Below, in pieces: positions 1 to 8,379 of a DNA stretch of 64,000 nucleotides. Position 1 is the first letter of the stretch; each line of letters begins with the position of its first letter. The stretch covers positions 434,001 to 498,000 of the forward strand of contig NZ_AP022587.1 in assembly GCF_010731715.1 (NCBI RefSeq), read 5' to 3'. Both the position numbers and the translations under genes were made by a program. The stretch is from Mycobacterium stomatepiae (GTDB lineage Bacteria > Actinomycetota > Actinomycetes > Mycobacteriales > Mycobacteriaceae). A model generated the notes under the pieces. The model searched no databases and was not told the DNA's origin. It saw nothing but the letters and a program-made list of their open reading frames with translations.

Positions 1-1
1 C

Positions 2-244
2 CGCGCCGGCATGCGCATCATCTTCGGCCAGCTGTACGCCGACGTGCAGACGACCGTGCACCGTCTGGTCTGCGAGGACGACACGGGTGCCGCCCGCTTC
101 ACGATGCGGGCCACCGCGCTATTCGCCGGCGGGCAACCCTACGAGAACGAGTACAGCGTGTGGATTCAGGTGCAGGACGGATTGATCATCCGGGTGTGGG
201 AGTACCTCGACGTCGCCTACGCGACAGGCCAATTCAGCTCCTGA
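2..244 (+). CDS. SnoaL-like (NTF2-fold) protein, 5' part outside window
   Basis: The reading frame is open to the left edge, so only the last ~80 residues are seen. The C-terminal pattern, a run of beta strands ending in a segment like 'GLIIRVWEYLDVAYATGQF', is typical of SnoaL-like/ketosteroid-isomerase-like proteins of the NTF2 fold, where this end packs over a small hydrophobic pocket. Members are isomerases, epoxide hydrolases or non-catalytic binding proteins; the substrate cannot be told from this fragment. It lies upstream of and co-directional with an acyl-CoA dehydrogenase, but a likely operator and promoter at 288-305 separates them. Confidence 0.65.
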   Translation, partial: RAGMRIIFGQLYADVQTTVHRLVCEDDTGAARFTMRATALFAGGQPYENEYSVWIQVQDGLIIRVWEYLDVAYATGQFSS

Positions 245-287
245 TTTCGACTCTCGGGTGTTGCGCCCTCGCATGACCACGATGATT

Positions 288-305
288 ACACTGTGATCTC
301 AGTGT
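288..305. promoter_or_regulatory. Inverted-repeat operator upstream of acyl-CoA dehydrogenase
   Basis: ACACTG-N6-CAGTGT is a perfect 6-bp inverted repeat, 47 bp before the chosen ATG at 353. Its size and position suit a TetR-family operator. Two TetR genes lie at the end of the same gene run (2684 and 3309), so one of them is the obvious candidate ligand-responsive repressor. This is inferred from symmetry and context only. Confidence 0.5.
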
Positions 306-352
306 GAGGAAGTGCCGATGTCGCCGGCGTGCGACCGATGGTGAGGAGCCCG

Positions 353-1648
353 ATGGCCTGGGATTTCGAAACGGATCCGGAGTTCGCCGAAAAGCTCGCG
401 TGGATGCGCGATTTCATCGATAGCGAGGTCATCCCGCTGGAACCGATCCTCGCCGAGATCACACCCGAGCAGTGGCAGCCGGTCAAGCGCTATCTGCAGG
501 ACAAGGTCAAGGCACAGGGGTTGTGGGGACTGTTCCTCGATCCCAGCCTCGGCGGCGCGGGGCAGGGGCAGCTCAGGCTCGCGCTGATGTCGGAGATAAT
601 CGGACGCTGCATGGTGTCGATGGAGTTGTTCGGCGTCCAGGCACCCGACAGCGGGAACATGGAGTTGCTCGCGCACGGCGCGACCGACGCGCAAAAGCAG
701 CGCTGGCTGTACCCCAACCTCAACGGGGAAATATCCAGTGCGTTCGCGCTGACCGAGCCGTTCCTGGCCGGCGCCGACCCTACCGTCATCGCCACCACCG
801 CCGTGCTCGACGGCCAGGACTGGATCATCAACGGCCACAAGTGGTTTACCACCAATGCGTCCTGCGCCGACATCATTTTGGTGGTCGCCGAGACCGACCC
901 AGCCGGCCGCCCGCACCGGCACGCTTCGATATTCGTGGTGCCGGCCGGAACGCCGGGGCTGGAGATCGTCCGCGACATCCCGACCATGGCCCACCCCGAA
1001 CCGGAGTTCGGCAGGCGGGGCAATCACGCCGAGGTGGTGTTCACCGATTGCCGGGTGCCCGCGGATCATCTGATCGGCCCGCGCGGTGGCGGCTCTGTGC
1101 TGGCACAACAGCGACTGGGCGGCGGCCGAATCCATCACTCGATGCGCTGGCTCGGGCAGGCGCAGCGCGCCCTCGACATCATGGGTGAGCGCGCGGTGTC
1201 GCGCCGTTCGCACGGCCGACTGCTGGGCGAACATCAAATGGTGCAGGACTATATCGCGCTGTCGCACACCGAGATTCAGGCCGCAAGACTACTGACGTTC
1301 CAGACGGCGTGGAAAATGGACCGCTTCGGCGCGGGAGAGATCCGTGCCGAACTGGGAATGATCAAAGCCCACGTATCGAAGGTGGTGCTCGCCGTCCTCG
1401 ACCGCACCATCCAGGTGTGCGGGGCACTGGGGTATTCAGGGGACCTGCCCGTCGAATCCTGGTATCGGATGACACGATTCGGATCGATCAGCGATGGGCC
1501 CGACGAACTGCACAAGTCGGTGCTGGCCCGGCACGTGCTCAAGAAGTACCAGCCGGTACAGGGCTGGCCTACCGACCATCTGCCGTCGCGGCGGCCGGCG
1601 GCGGAACACAAGTGGAAGGAACTACGCAAGGAGGCGGGCGTCGCGTGA
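353..1648 (+). CDS. Acyl-CoA dehydrogenase (FadE family)
   Basis: A 431-aa FAD-dependent acyl-CoA dehydrogenase, expected to introduce the alpha-beta double bond of an acyl-CoA in a beta-oxidation-type pathway and pass electrons to ETF. Visible family signatures are the N-terminal helical domain, the mid-domain 'SAFALTEPFLAGADP' flavin/substrate loop, 'WIINGHKWFTTNA', and the C-terminal 'SISDGPDELHK' segment near the flavin adenine site. ATG 353 was chosen because GAGGAG lies 7-12 nt upstream; in-frame GTG 329 and ATG 338 would add up to eight residues but have no better ribosome binding site. The stop overlaps the GTG of the next oxidoreductase, so the two are translationally coupled. The substrate is unknown; downstream TetR genes suggest induction by an acyl-CoA or xenobiotic. 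Confidence 0.9.
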   Translation: MAWDFETDPEFAEKLAWMRDFIDSEVIPLEPILAEITPEQWQPVKRYLQDKVKAQGLWGLFLDPSLGGAGQGQLRLALMSEIIGRCMVSMELFGVQAPDSGNMELLAHGATDAQKQRWLYPNLNGEISSAFALTEPFLAGADPTVIATTAVLDGQDWIINGHKWFTTNASCADIILVVAETDPAGRPHRHASIFVVPAGTPGLEIVRDIPTMAHPEPEFGRRGNHAEVVFTDCRVPADHLIGPRGGGSVLAQQRLGGGRIHHSMRWLGQAQRALDIMGERAVSRRSHGRLLGEHQMVQDYIALSHTEIQAARLLTFQTAWKMDRFGAGEIRAELGMIKAHVSKVVLAVLDRTIQVCGALGYSGDLPVESWYRMTRFGSISDGPDELHKSVLARHVLKKYQPVQGWPTDHLPSRRPAAEHKWKELRKEAGVA

Positions 1649-2664
1649 GCATTCCGGATCGTCAGCGAGCCATCGTCATGACCGGGCCCGGCGAGCCCGT
1701 CCAGACCGTCGAAATCCCGGTGGAGCAGCCCGCCGCCGGGCAAGCGCTGGTCAAGGTCAACGCCTCGAGCCTCAACTACCACGACAACGTCAATCTGCTG
1801 GGCCTGCTGCCCGGGCCGTGGCCGCGCGTGCCGATGACCGACGGAGCCGGGGAAGTGGTCGCGACCGGGCCGGGAGTCGACGAGCTGCGGCCGGGCGATC
1901 GCGTGATGGGGGCGTTTCACCCGGGCTGGCACGACGGGCCGCCCACTCCGAAGGTCAAGCATGAGGTGCCCGGCGACAACTGCGACGGGTGGTTGCAGCA
2001 ATATCGCGTCGCCGATGTCGCGGGCCTGGTTCGCACGCCCGCGCACCTGTCCGACGTCGAAGCCGCGACGATCCCATGCGCGGGTGTGACGGCGTGGAGT
2101 GCGTTGGTGGAAGCCAACATCGGCGAAGGCGACGTCGTGGTGACCCAGGGCACCGGCGGGGTATCGCTGTTCGCCGTCCAGCTCGCCCGGGAGCGGGGCG
2201 CCACCGTGATCCTGACCTCGTCGTCCGACGAGAAGCTCAAGATCGGATCTGATTTAGGCGCAACGCATCTCGTCAACTATCGGACCACCCCGGACTGGGA
2301 GACCGAGGTGAAGCGACTGACCGACGGTCGTGGTGCCCGGCTCGTCGTCGATCTCGGCGGACCCGCGACGCTGGCGCAGTCCCTGCATTCGGCAGCCGTC
2401 GGCGGCACGATCGCGGTGATCGGTGTGCTCAGCGGATTCGACATGGCGTCCATCGCGGTCGCCGAGGTGATGCTGAACAACTTGCGCGTCATCGGAATCA
2501 CGGTGGGCAGCGTGCGCGCTCACCGCGAGATGTGCGAGGTGGTGTCCAGGGCCGGCATCAAACCACACATCAGTCACGTCTTCGACTGGGAGCAGCTCGA
2601 CGAGGCGCTGCGGGTGATGCGGGCCAATGAACATGTCGGCAAAATCGCCCTGACCATGCCGTAG
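1645..2664 (+). CDS. Zinc-independent medium-chain alcohol dehydrogenase / quinone-oxidoreductase-like protein
   Basis: A 339-aa medium-chain dehydrogenase/reductase. The N-terminal GroES-like domain contains 'SSLNYHDNVNL' and 'DGAGEVVATGPGVDELRPGDRV'; the C-terminal Rossmann domain shows 'VVTQGTGGVSLFAVQLA' as the nucleotide-binding turn and 'VVDLGGPATLAQSL'. The cysteine set of zinc-binding alcohol dehydrogenases is not evident, so it fits the NAD(P)H quinone oxidoreductase-like branch. GTG 1645 is chosen because CAAGGAGG sits about 10 nt upstream and the GTGA overlaps the preceding stop; a longer frame starting at 1309 would run through the acyl-CoA dehydrogenase and is not credible. It is probably co-transcribed with that gene and acts on the same pathway. 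Confidence 0.88.
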   Translation: MSIPDRQRAIVMTGPGEPVQTVEIPVEQPAAGQALVKVNASSLNYHDNVNLLGLLPGPWPRVPMTDGAGEVVATGPGVDELRPGDRVMGAFHPGWHDGPPTPKVKHEVPGDNCDGWLQQYRVADVAGLVRTPAHLSDVEAATIPCAGVTAWSALVEANIGEGDVVVTQGTGGVSLFAVQLARERGATVILTSSSDEKLKIGSDLGATHLVNYRTTPDWETEVKRLTDGRGARLVVDLGGPATLAQSLHSAAVGGTIAVIGVLSGFDMASIAVAEVMLNNLRVIGITVGSVRAHREMCEVVSRAGIKPHISHVFDWEQLDEALRVMRANEHVGKIALTMP

Positions 2665-2683
2665 CTTACCGAGGAGGCCAGAC

Positions 2684-3268
2684 GTGCCCAGCGAACTGGA
2701 GCTCGACGCGGACCAGATCGTCGCTGCCGCAGTGGAAATCATGCGTGAAAGCGGACTGGACGCGATCAGCATGCGCAGCGTGGCGAGCCGCTTGGGTGTC
2801 ACGCCGCCGCCGGTCTACTCCCGGATTGGCAACAAGGACGCGCTGATCGACGCGGTCGCTGAGCATATGCTCGACGACCTGGCTCCCGAGCTGGAACGCG
2901 ATGAAACCTGGCCTGACTACGCGCGCCGCTGGACCCGCCAACTGCGGGCACGGCTGACCGACGCCGCGGACAGCCGGCTCTTCCTGCAGGCCAAGCGTCC
3001 GGCCTACCTGAAAGCATCGCGCCCGCTGCTGAAAAGCATGCGACGCGACGGCATGTCGACCGACATGTCGGTGCGCGCCTGCCGGATGTTGACCTGGGCG
3101 ACCGTGGGTTTCGTCGCCATGGACCATCCACCGAGCACGAAGTCGACCCGCGGGCGGGGTCGGCTTGCCGGCAGCGACCCGGCGGGAGTGACCCGCGAGG
3201 AGGTCGACGAGTTGTTCGCCGTACACATCGACTACCTGATCGAAGGTATTCGCCGCGACAGTGCTTAG
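2684..3268 (+). CDS. TetR-family transcriptional regulator
   Basis: A 194-aa one-component regulator. Residues ~10-60 form the TetR helix-turn-helix ('MRSVASRLGVTPPPVYSRIG' then 'NKDALIDAV'); the remainder is an all-helical ligand domain without a recognisable signature. GTG 2684 follows GAGGAGG by 7 nt. It lies 19 bp after the oxidoreductase stop and so probably belongs to the same transcription unit, a common layout for local auto-repressors. The inverted repeat at 288-305 is a plausible target. Ligand unknown. Confidence 0.9.
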   Translation: MPSELELDADQIVAAAVEIMRESGLDAISMRSVASRLGVTPPPVYSRIGNKDALIDAVAEHMLDDLAPELERDETWPDYARRWTRQLRARLTDAADSRLFLQAKRPAYLKASRPLLKSMRRDGMSTDMSVRACRMLTWATVGFVAMDHPPSTKSTRGRGRLAGSDPAGVTREEVDELFAVHIDYLIEGIRRDSA

Positions 3269-3308
3269 CCTGCGGTGTCGGCACGGCCAGGGCTTGTACG
3301 ATGCAGCG

Positions 3309-3893
3309 ATGGCCAAGCCGCTGATCCCGGCCGACGACATCCTCACGCACGCGCTGGACCTGCTGGATTCCGAAGGCGTCGAGGCTCTCAGCGTCCGTCG
3401 ACTATCGGCCGCGTTGAAGATCTCACCGCGGACGCTGTATCAGCAAGTCGGCAATCGCGAGGCATTGATCAGGGCGCTGGTCGCCCGCCACTTTGCCCAG
3501 CTGAAACTCGACTTCAAGGAATACGAGACCTGGGAGTCGACGGCGCTGCACTGGTGCCAGGCCCTGCACGACGCCCTTCGTGCCCATCCGTTTCTGACCG
3601 AGCTGATGACCATCGACGACCGCAGCGCAGTTACGGATTACGTCAATGCTCTACTCGAAGCCACTCTGCAGGAAGGGATTCCGCGCCCGCTGGCCACCGA
3701 GTGCTGCCGCGGCCTGGCGCATATGACGATCAATCATTCCATTGTCGACGTGCACGGGCTGCGTGAATCGACGCGCTCCGAAGCCGAGACGGCCAAGATC
3801 GAGCAGAACTTTCCCCGGCTGGTCGAGTGGGTGATCTCCGGGGTGCGGGCAGAGGCGAGCGGCGTCGACGCCAAGGCGGGCCGGGCCCGCTGA
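3309..3893 (+). CDS. TetR-family transcriptional regulator (second copy in the run)
   Basis: A 194-aa TetR-type protein with HTH 'SVRRLSAALKISPRTLYQQVGNREALI' in residues ~25-55 (quoted segments are continuous but the DNA-contact helix is the RTLYQQVG part). ATG 3309 was preferred; an in-frame GTG at 3261 would overlap the previous TetR gene and add 16 unfamiliar residues, but neither start has a strong ribosome site. Overall similarity to the preceding TetR gene is limited to the HTH, so they are not a recent duplication. Its stop abuts the convergent SDR gene with no gap. Confidence 0.85.
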   Translation: MAKPLIPADDILTHALDLLDSEGVEALSVRRLSAALKISPRTLYQQVGNREALIRALVARHFAQLKLDFKEYETWESTALHWCQALHDALRAHPFLTELMTIDDRSAVTDYVNALLEATLQEGIPRPLATECCRGLAHMTINHSIVDVHGLRESTRSEAETAKIEQNFPRLVEWVISGVRAEASGVDAKAGRAR

Positions 3894-4658
3894 TCAGCCG
3901 GAGACGCCGCCGTCAATGGTCATCAGTGACCCGGTGGTGTAGCTCGACGCGTCGGAGAGCAAATAGACGATGGCCCCGACGATCTCGTCGGGCCGGCCGA
4001 CCCGTCCGAGTGCGATGCGGCGCACCAGCTCCGGCAGGAGGTCGGGGTTGCGGACGAAGCCCGACGCCGCGTCGGTGTCGAACGTACCGCAGATAATTCC
4101 GTTGACCCGCACGCCGGCATCGGCGTATTCGAGGGCCGTGGCGGTGGTCAGCGCATTCAGGCCGGCCTTGGCCGCGGCGTAGACCGCGGTGACCGGGGTG
4201 GGCTTCACCGACGCCAGCGAACTGATGTTGACGATCGACCCGCCTCCGGTTGCGGCCATCGCCGTGGCGGCCAGCGCCGTCAACCGGCTCGGGCCTTTCA
4301 GATTGACGCCGATCACCTTGTCGAACAACATCTCTGAGGTATCCAGCAGAGAGGCGGCAAGCGGACTCATCCCGGCGTTGTTGACCAACGCGTCAAGCCG
4401 GCCCCAATGCGAAACGGCGGCCTCGATGACGCCGGGCAACGATTTCCAATCGCCGACATGGCACGCCAGCGGATGAGCCTGCCCGCCCGATTCGGCGATC
4501 GTCGCGGCCAGTGCCTCACACGAGGCGATCTTTCGGCTCGCGATCACCACCCGGGCGCCGCGCTCGGCCAGCCCGACACTCATCGCGGCGCCCAGTCCAC
4601 GGCTGCCGCCCGTGACGAGGACAACCCGGTCGGCCACGTCGAACAGGTGGTCGGTCAT
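3894..4658 (-). CDS. Short-chain dehydrogenase/reductase
   Basis: A 254-aa classical SDR. It has the cofactor motif 'VTGGSRGLGAAM', the 'NNAG' stabilising motif, the catalytic serine in 'NISSLAS', the 'YAAAK' Tyr-Lys pair and the C-terminal 'DGGVSG' end. An Arg-Lys pair after the first beta-alpha unit ('IASRK') suggests NADP(H) preference. Its ATG overlaps the stop of the upstream phosphotransferase-like gene (4655-4658), so the pair forms an operon. The substrate is unknown; neighbours point to acyl-CoA or alcohol metabolism. Confidence 0.9.
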   Translation of the reverse strand: MTDHLFDVADRVVLVTGGSRGLGAAMSVGLAERGARVVIASRKIASCEALAATIAESGGQAHPLACHVGDWKSLPGVIEAAVSHWGRLDALVNNAGMSPLAASLLDTSEMLFDKVIGVNLKGPSRLTALAATAMAATGGGSIVNISSLASVKPTPVTAVYAAAKAGLNALTTATALEYADAGVRVNGIICGTFDTDAASGFVRNPDLLPELVRRIALGRVGRPDEIVGAIVYLLSDASSYTTGSLMTIDGGVSG

Positions 4659-5686
4659 TTCGCGAACCTGCTCGCGCGGCTGAGTAATTCATCGATGACC
4701 GGCCCGAAGAACTCGTGGACCGGATTGCGGGACTCGCCACGCAAGAACTTGGCGTAGGATGCGTCGAGGACGATCGCCAGCTTCCACGCGCTGAACACCT
4801 GATACCAGTCGAATTGCGACAGGTCGCGTCCGGTGGCCTCGGCGTACCGCGCGATCAGTTGATCCGGAGTCTGGCAGTGATCGCGGTCCATGCCGTGCGG
4901 TGCGTCCGGCGATCCCTGGGCGATCGGGTTGCCCGCCTCGGGCCAGAAAATCATCGCCCAGGCCAGGTCGATCAGAGGATCGCCCACCGTGGTCATCTCG
5001 AAATCGACGACGCAGGCGATCCGAGGTGGCGGTGCCGGCGCCCAGATGACGTTGTCCAGCTTGTAGTCCCCGTGCATCACCGTGAGGTCGCCGTCGGCGA
5101 GCAGCCTATCGCGCAGCCAGCCGGCGAGTTCGTCGACGCCGTCCAGATCGCGGGCCCGGTACCGAGCCAGCTGCGCCAGCCACCGGTCGACCTGGCGCGG
5201 CAGAAATCCCTGCGGATGAGACAGTTCGGCCAGCGCGGTGTCCGTCCATTCGACCGCGTGCAGCGCAACCAGGGTGTCGATCAGCTGTTCGCCGATCCGG
5301 CCGTGCGACGCCGGATCGCGATGCAGCACTTCGGGAAGCCCGTCGCGGCGGATCACTCCACCGTCGACGTACGACATCACGAAAAACGGGGCGCCGAGGA
5401 TGGCGGGATCGTCGCTGCGCGCCAGCACGGCGGGCACCGCTATCCCTGCCGCGCCGAGCGCCTCCATGATCCGCGCCTCGCGGATCACTTGATGAGCGGT
5501 GTCGGAAACCGCGGCCAGTGGCGCCCGGCGCACCACCCAGGCCTGTCCCAGCCGGTCGAGGCGGAACATCTCGCAGCTGCCGCCCCCGCGAATCGGGGTC
5601 ACCGACACGTCGGCGGGCTCACCCGTGGCCTCGGCCAGCCAATCGCGAAACCGCGCGACATCGAAACTCGTTGCGGCAACACTCAT
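4655..5686 (-). CDS. APH-fold phosphotransferase (ACAD10/11-type kinase-like)
   Basis: A 343-aa protein of the aminoglycoside-phosphotransferase/choline-kinase fold. It has the nucleotide region 'RGGGSCEMFRLDR', the Brenner-type catalytic motif 'HGDYKLDN' and the metal-binding 'DFEMTTVGDPLIDLAW'. In mycobacteria this subfamily commonly lies beside FadE genes and resembles the N-terminal kinase domain of ACAD10/ACAD11, which acts on 4-hydroxyacyl-CoAs; that role is inferred from family context. It is the promoter-proximal gene of the two-gene minus-strand operon with the SDR, with an AT-richer promoter region at 5687-5750. Confidence 0.85.
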   Translation of the reverse strand: MSVAATSFDVARFRDWLAEATGEPADVSVTPIRGGGSCEMFRLDRLGQAWVVRRAPLAAVSDTAHQVIREARIMEALGAAGIAVPAVLARSDDPAILGAPFFVMSYVDGGVIRRDGLPEVLHRDPASHGRIGEQLIDTLVALHAVEWTDTALAELSHPQGFLPRQVDRWLAQLARYRARDLDGVDELAGWLRDRLLADGDLTVMHGDYKLDNVIWAPAPPPRIACVVDFEMTTVGDPLIDLAWAMIFWPEAGNPIAQGSPDAPHGMDRDHCQTPDQLIARYAEATGRDLSQFDWYQVFSAWKLAIVLDASYAKFLRGESRNPVHEFFGPVIDELLSRASRFAK

Positions 5687-6019
5687 GCGCCGACCCTCCG
5701 ATCGCCCGGTTAAAATAACGACGATTCCGTAAATCTAGCAGTCCGGGATACATGATCGACCTAGACAGTCAATTGCGTCGAGTCTGCGCGCGGGACGCAA
5801 ATCTCGGGGTTTCTCGCCGTGGGCGCGGGCTCAAAGCCTTGAACGCGTACTCGGGCCGGTTGGCGACGCGTCCGAAGTCATCGATCTGTACAGTCCTAGA
5901 CCGGTGCTGTACAGTCGCCCAGCACAAGCTCAAGGTTCGGGCACGACGACGGCGCCGGGAGGTCATCGGCGATGACGCACAGACGAATTCGGCACCGCAG
6001 GTGAGCATGGGGACCGCTG
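5687..6019. other. Intergenic region with divergent promoters and a duplicated palindrome
   Basis: No credible gene. The left end, near 5712-5740, is relatively AT-rich and probably holds the minus-strand promoter of the phosphotransferase-SDR operon. The centre has two copies of CTGTACAGTC (5886-5895 and 5907-5916) starting exactly 21 bp apart. Small open frames on both strands here lack ribosome sites and protein-like composition. Confidence 0.6.
5886..5916. promoter_or_regulatory. Tandem CTGTACAG palindromes, 21 bp apart
   Basis: CTGTACAG is self-complementary and occurs twice as CTGTACAGTC, with a 21-bp period (two helical turns). This would place two dimers on the same DNA face. It lies 105 bp before the decayed acyl-CoA dehydrogenase start and 200 bp before the phosphotransferase start. 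The cognate regulator is unknown; a TetR or GntR type would fit. Confidence 0.45.
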
Positions 6020-6265
6020 GTGACCGCTGAAACCGTCGCGGAGTTTCGCCGCCGGGCCAGGGCCTGGTTGGCCGCCAATATGCCGCGTCAGGGTCCCGCC
6101 GAAGCCGCGCTTCTCGAACGCGACGCAGAGGCGTCCTGGCACCGGGCGCGTGAACTGCAAAAAATGTTGTACGACGGCGGATTCGCCGGCATCTGTTTCC
6201 CGCGCGAGCATGCCGCCGACCGCGGCGTGCCGTTCAATCAAGCGCGGCGAAGCAGACCGTCCTGA
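6020..6265 (+). pseudogene. Acyl-CoA dehydrogenase remnant (N-terminal ~75 residues)
   Basis: The translated start reads like the first alpha helices of a FadE ('EFRRRARAWLAANMP', then 'LYDGGFAGICFPREHA'), and stops after 81 codons where a normal protein would be near 380-400. The last few residues (after 'GVPFNQA') no longer resemble the family, consistent with a deletion that joined the 5' end of a fadE to unrelated sequence. It lies 23 bp before the double-hotdog gene, so the original fadE probably headed this operon. It is very unlikely to make an active enzyme. Confidence 0.65.
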
Positions 6266-6288
6266 CCGGCGCAGAAAGGTAGCCGAAA

Positions 6289-7155
6289 ATGAGCGACCAG
6301 CTACGCGACATCCGCGAGTTGGCCGGCGACGCCGACGCCTACCGCGATGAGCTGTTCCGCCGTTGGACGGGTCTGCTCAGCTATCGCTATATCGGTCGCA
6401 AACACTCCTCGATGGATATCGGCGACGTCGACGACACCGTCGTGATCCGCCGGGACATGCGCAATGAGGCAGGTGGAATCATGGTTGCGCCACTGGCCAT
6501 CTCGTCGCCCGAAGGATGCCAGACCGACATGGTCGCGGTGCCCAACCCGGTCATCGCCTCGGTGCAGATCATCGACCCCGGCTACGATGTTTCCCGGGTC
6601 GAGATTGTCGGCTCCGGCGTCGTGCACCAGGGTCGGACCATGGGCTACGGGCGGTGCAAGATCGTCGACGCCGACAACCCGGACCGGTTGATCGCCTTCA
6701 ACGAAGGGCAGGGTGCGATCATCGGTATCCCGCCGGAAGGCCTTGACAGGATGGATGTTTCGGGCACCGAGCTGGTTATCGAGGACTCGCCCGACCTGCC
6801 GCCGCTGTGGGCCGCCTTCGGCGCCGACAAACGCGACGACGGTCATTGGGTGCTACCGGCGTTGAGTGCCGAACTCGCCTCGCCCGACGCGGCGTTGCAC
6901 ATCGGACCCCAACACGTCGTGCTGGAGACCGCGGCGGTCGACCTTGCGTCCGATCTCGCCGGCACCCGGAAAGTACAGGTCGTAAGCTGGTATGTCATGT
7001 TCATGTCCCGTGGGAAGGTTGGGCCTTTCCGCGTGGAGGGCACCGCCCATGTTGGCGGGCCCGGACGCATCGGGGTGCGGATGCTGCTGCACGACGAAGG
7101 CAACGCGGACAAGGCCGTAACCTCTGCCGCGGCGATCTTCGAGGTGGTCGGCTGA
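6289..7155 (+). CDS. Double-hotdog acyl-CoA thioesterase/dehydratase-like protein
   Basis: A 288-aa protein that looks like two consecutive hotdog (4HBT/PaaI-like) domains. Residues ~45-150 carry 'GGIMVAPLAISSPEGCQTD...'-type strands and 'VVHQGRTMGYGRCKIVDAD'. Residues ~175-288 repeat the pattern with 'HIGPQHVVLETAAVDLA' and 'GPFRVEGTAHVGGPGRIGVRM'. The phrase 'QGRTMGYGRCKI' resembles the central strand of PaaI thioesterases. It may hydrolyse or hydrate an acyl-CoA; the catalytic residues are not assigned. ATG 6289 follows AGAAAGGTAG. It is next to the fadE remnant, consistent with an acyl-CoA pathway. Confidence 0.6.
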   Translation: MSDQLRDIRELAGDADAYRDELFRRWTGLLSYRYIGRKHSSMDIGDVDDTVVIRRDMRNEAGGIMVAPLAISSPEGCQTDMVAVPNPVIASVQIIDPGYDVSRVEIVGSGVVHQGRTMGYGRCKIVDADNPDRLIAFNEGQGAIIGIPPEGLDRMDVSGTELVIEDSPDLPPLWAAFGADKRDDGHWVLPALSAELASPDAALHIGPQHVVLETAAVDLASDLAGTRKVQVVSWYVMFMSRGKVGPFRVEGTAHVGGPGRIGVRMLLHDEGNADKAVTSAAAIFEVVG

Positions 7156-7176
7156 ACCCGCCCGGGGGCCGCTGAG

Positions 7177-8343
7177 ATGTCGGGGTTCGGATTCGACACC
7201 TTGGCATTGCTGGTCGCGGTAGGTTTCGCAGGCCCGTTGGTGGCGTCACTGCCCAGGCTGCAGATTCCCCTCATCATCGGCGAGTTGGTCGCAGGACTCG
7301 TTCTCGGCAAGACAGGTTTCGGTGTTCTCGACGAGGCGGATCCGACGTTCCAATTGTTCGCGAACATCGGCTTCGCGTTGGTGATGTTCGTGGTGGGCAC
7401 GCACGTTCCGGTGCGAAGTCCGCAGGTGCGCGCCGCGGTGCCGCGGGCGTTTGTCCGAGCGGCGCTGTGCGGGGTTGTCGCCGCTGCCCTCGGTGTGGCG
7501 CTGGCGTGGCAGTTCGGTACCGGCCACGCGACCCTGTACGCGGTATTGATGACGTCGTCGTCGGCGGCACTGGCATTGCCGATGATCGACTCGCTACACC
7601 TGCAAAGGCCGCGTGTGCTCTCGCTGACCGCACAGATCGCGATCGCCGATACGGCATGTATTGTGTTGCTGCCCCTGGTGATCGACCTGAGCAGGGCGGC
7701 GACTGCGGCGCTCGGGGCGCTGACGATCGCGGCCTGCGCCAGCCTGCTGTACTTGGTTTTACTCGTGGCAGATCGTCGAGGCTGGCGTCAACGCCTGCAC
7801 GACTACTCCGAGAAGCAAAAGTTCGCGCTGGAACTGCGGACCAATCTGTTCGTACTGTTTGTGCTGGCGGCGCTGGCGCTGGGCACCCACGTGTCGATCA
7901 TGCTGGCCGGCTTCGCGTTGGGTTTGGTGATCGCCGCGGTCGGGGAGCCGCGACGGTTGGCGCGTCAGCTGTTCGGGATCACCGAGGGATTCTTCAGCCC
8001 GCTGTTCTTTGTCTGGCTGGGCGCGTCCCTGCACGTGCGCGAGCTGGGTGCGCACCCGAAATTGATTCTGTTGGGCGCGGGCCTGGGGCTGGGCGCTGTG
8101 CTGGCGCACTGTGTGGGCAGGCTGTTCGGCCAGCCGCTGACCCTCGCCATGCTGTCGGCCGCACAGCTCGGTGTGCCGGTGGCCGCGGCCACGATCGGCA
8201 ATCAGGAAAACCTGCTCGCCCCGGGCGAGGGGTCCGCTCTGATGCTCGGCGCCTTGTTGACGATTGCGTGCGCCTCGATCGCCGCGGCATTGGCAGGGCG
8301 CGCCCAGCTGGCTGCGGGCGGGGGCGACGCGGCCGACAGGTAA
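7177..8343 (+). CDS. Cation:proton antiporter (CPA2/KefB-type membrane protein)
   Basis: A 388-aa integral membrane protein with about 11-12 hydrophobic segments. The first includes 'LPRLQIPLIIGELVAGLVLG', the conserved transmembrane signature of monovalent cation/proton antiporter-2 proteins. A charged loop ('DYSEKQKFALELRTN') splits the two halves. It lacks the C-terminal TrkA-N/RCK domain of full KefB proteins, as many actinobacterial members do. It would exchange Na+ or K+ for H+ at the cytoplasmic membrane. ATG 7177 is 21 bp after the hotdog gene. It is the last gene before the dormancy island. Confidence 0.85.
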   Translation: MSGFGFDTLALLVAVGFAGPLVASLPRLQIPLIIGELVAGLVLGKTGFGVLDEADPTFQLFANIGFALVMFVVGTHVPVRSPQVRAAVPRAFVRAALCGVVAAALGVALAWQFGTGHATLYAVLMTSSSAALALPMIDSLHLQRPRVLSLTAQIAIADTACIVLLPLVIDLSRAATAALGALTIAACASLLYLVLLVADRRGWRQRLHDYSEKQKFALELRTNLFVLFVLAALALGTHVSIMLAGFALGLVIAAVGEPRRLARQLFGITEGFFSPLFFVWLGASLHVRELGAHPKLILLGAGLGLGAVLAHCVGRLFGQPLTLAMLSAAQLGVPVAAATIGNQENLLAPGEGSALMLGALLTIACASIAAALAGRAQLAAGGGDAADR

Positions 8344-8365
8344 GCCCGAGTATTGCGCTCATCTA

Positions 8366-8379
8366 GGGCCATTGGGCCC
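8366..8379. promoter_or_regulatory. Candidate DosR box upstream of the Rv2628 homolog
   Basis: GGGCCATTGGGCCC matches 10 of 14 positions of the DosR consensus GGGACTWWAGTCCC and is a near-perfect palindrome. A weaker related element, GTGGCCAAAGGCCT (8390-8403), lies 24 bp further on. The start of the Rv2628 homolog is about 150 bp downstream. Rv2628 is a DosR-regulon gene in Mtb, which supports the assignment. Confidence 0.5.

Noticed and set aside
299..1267. 322-codon minus-strand open frame opposite the acyl-CoA dehydrogenase
   Set aside because: High-GC shadow of the real gene; arginine/glycine-rich, no family features and no ribosome site.
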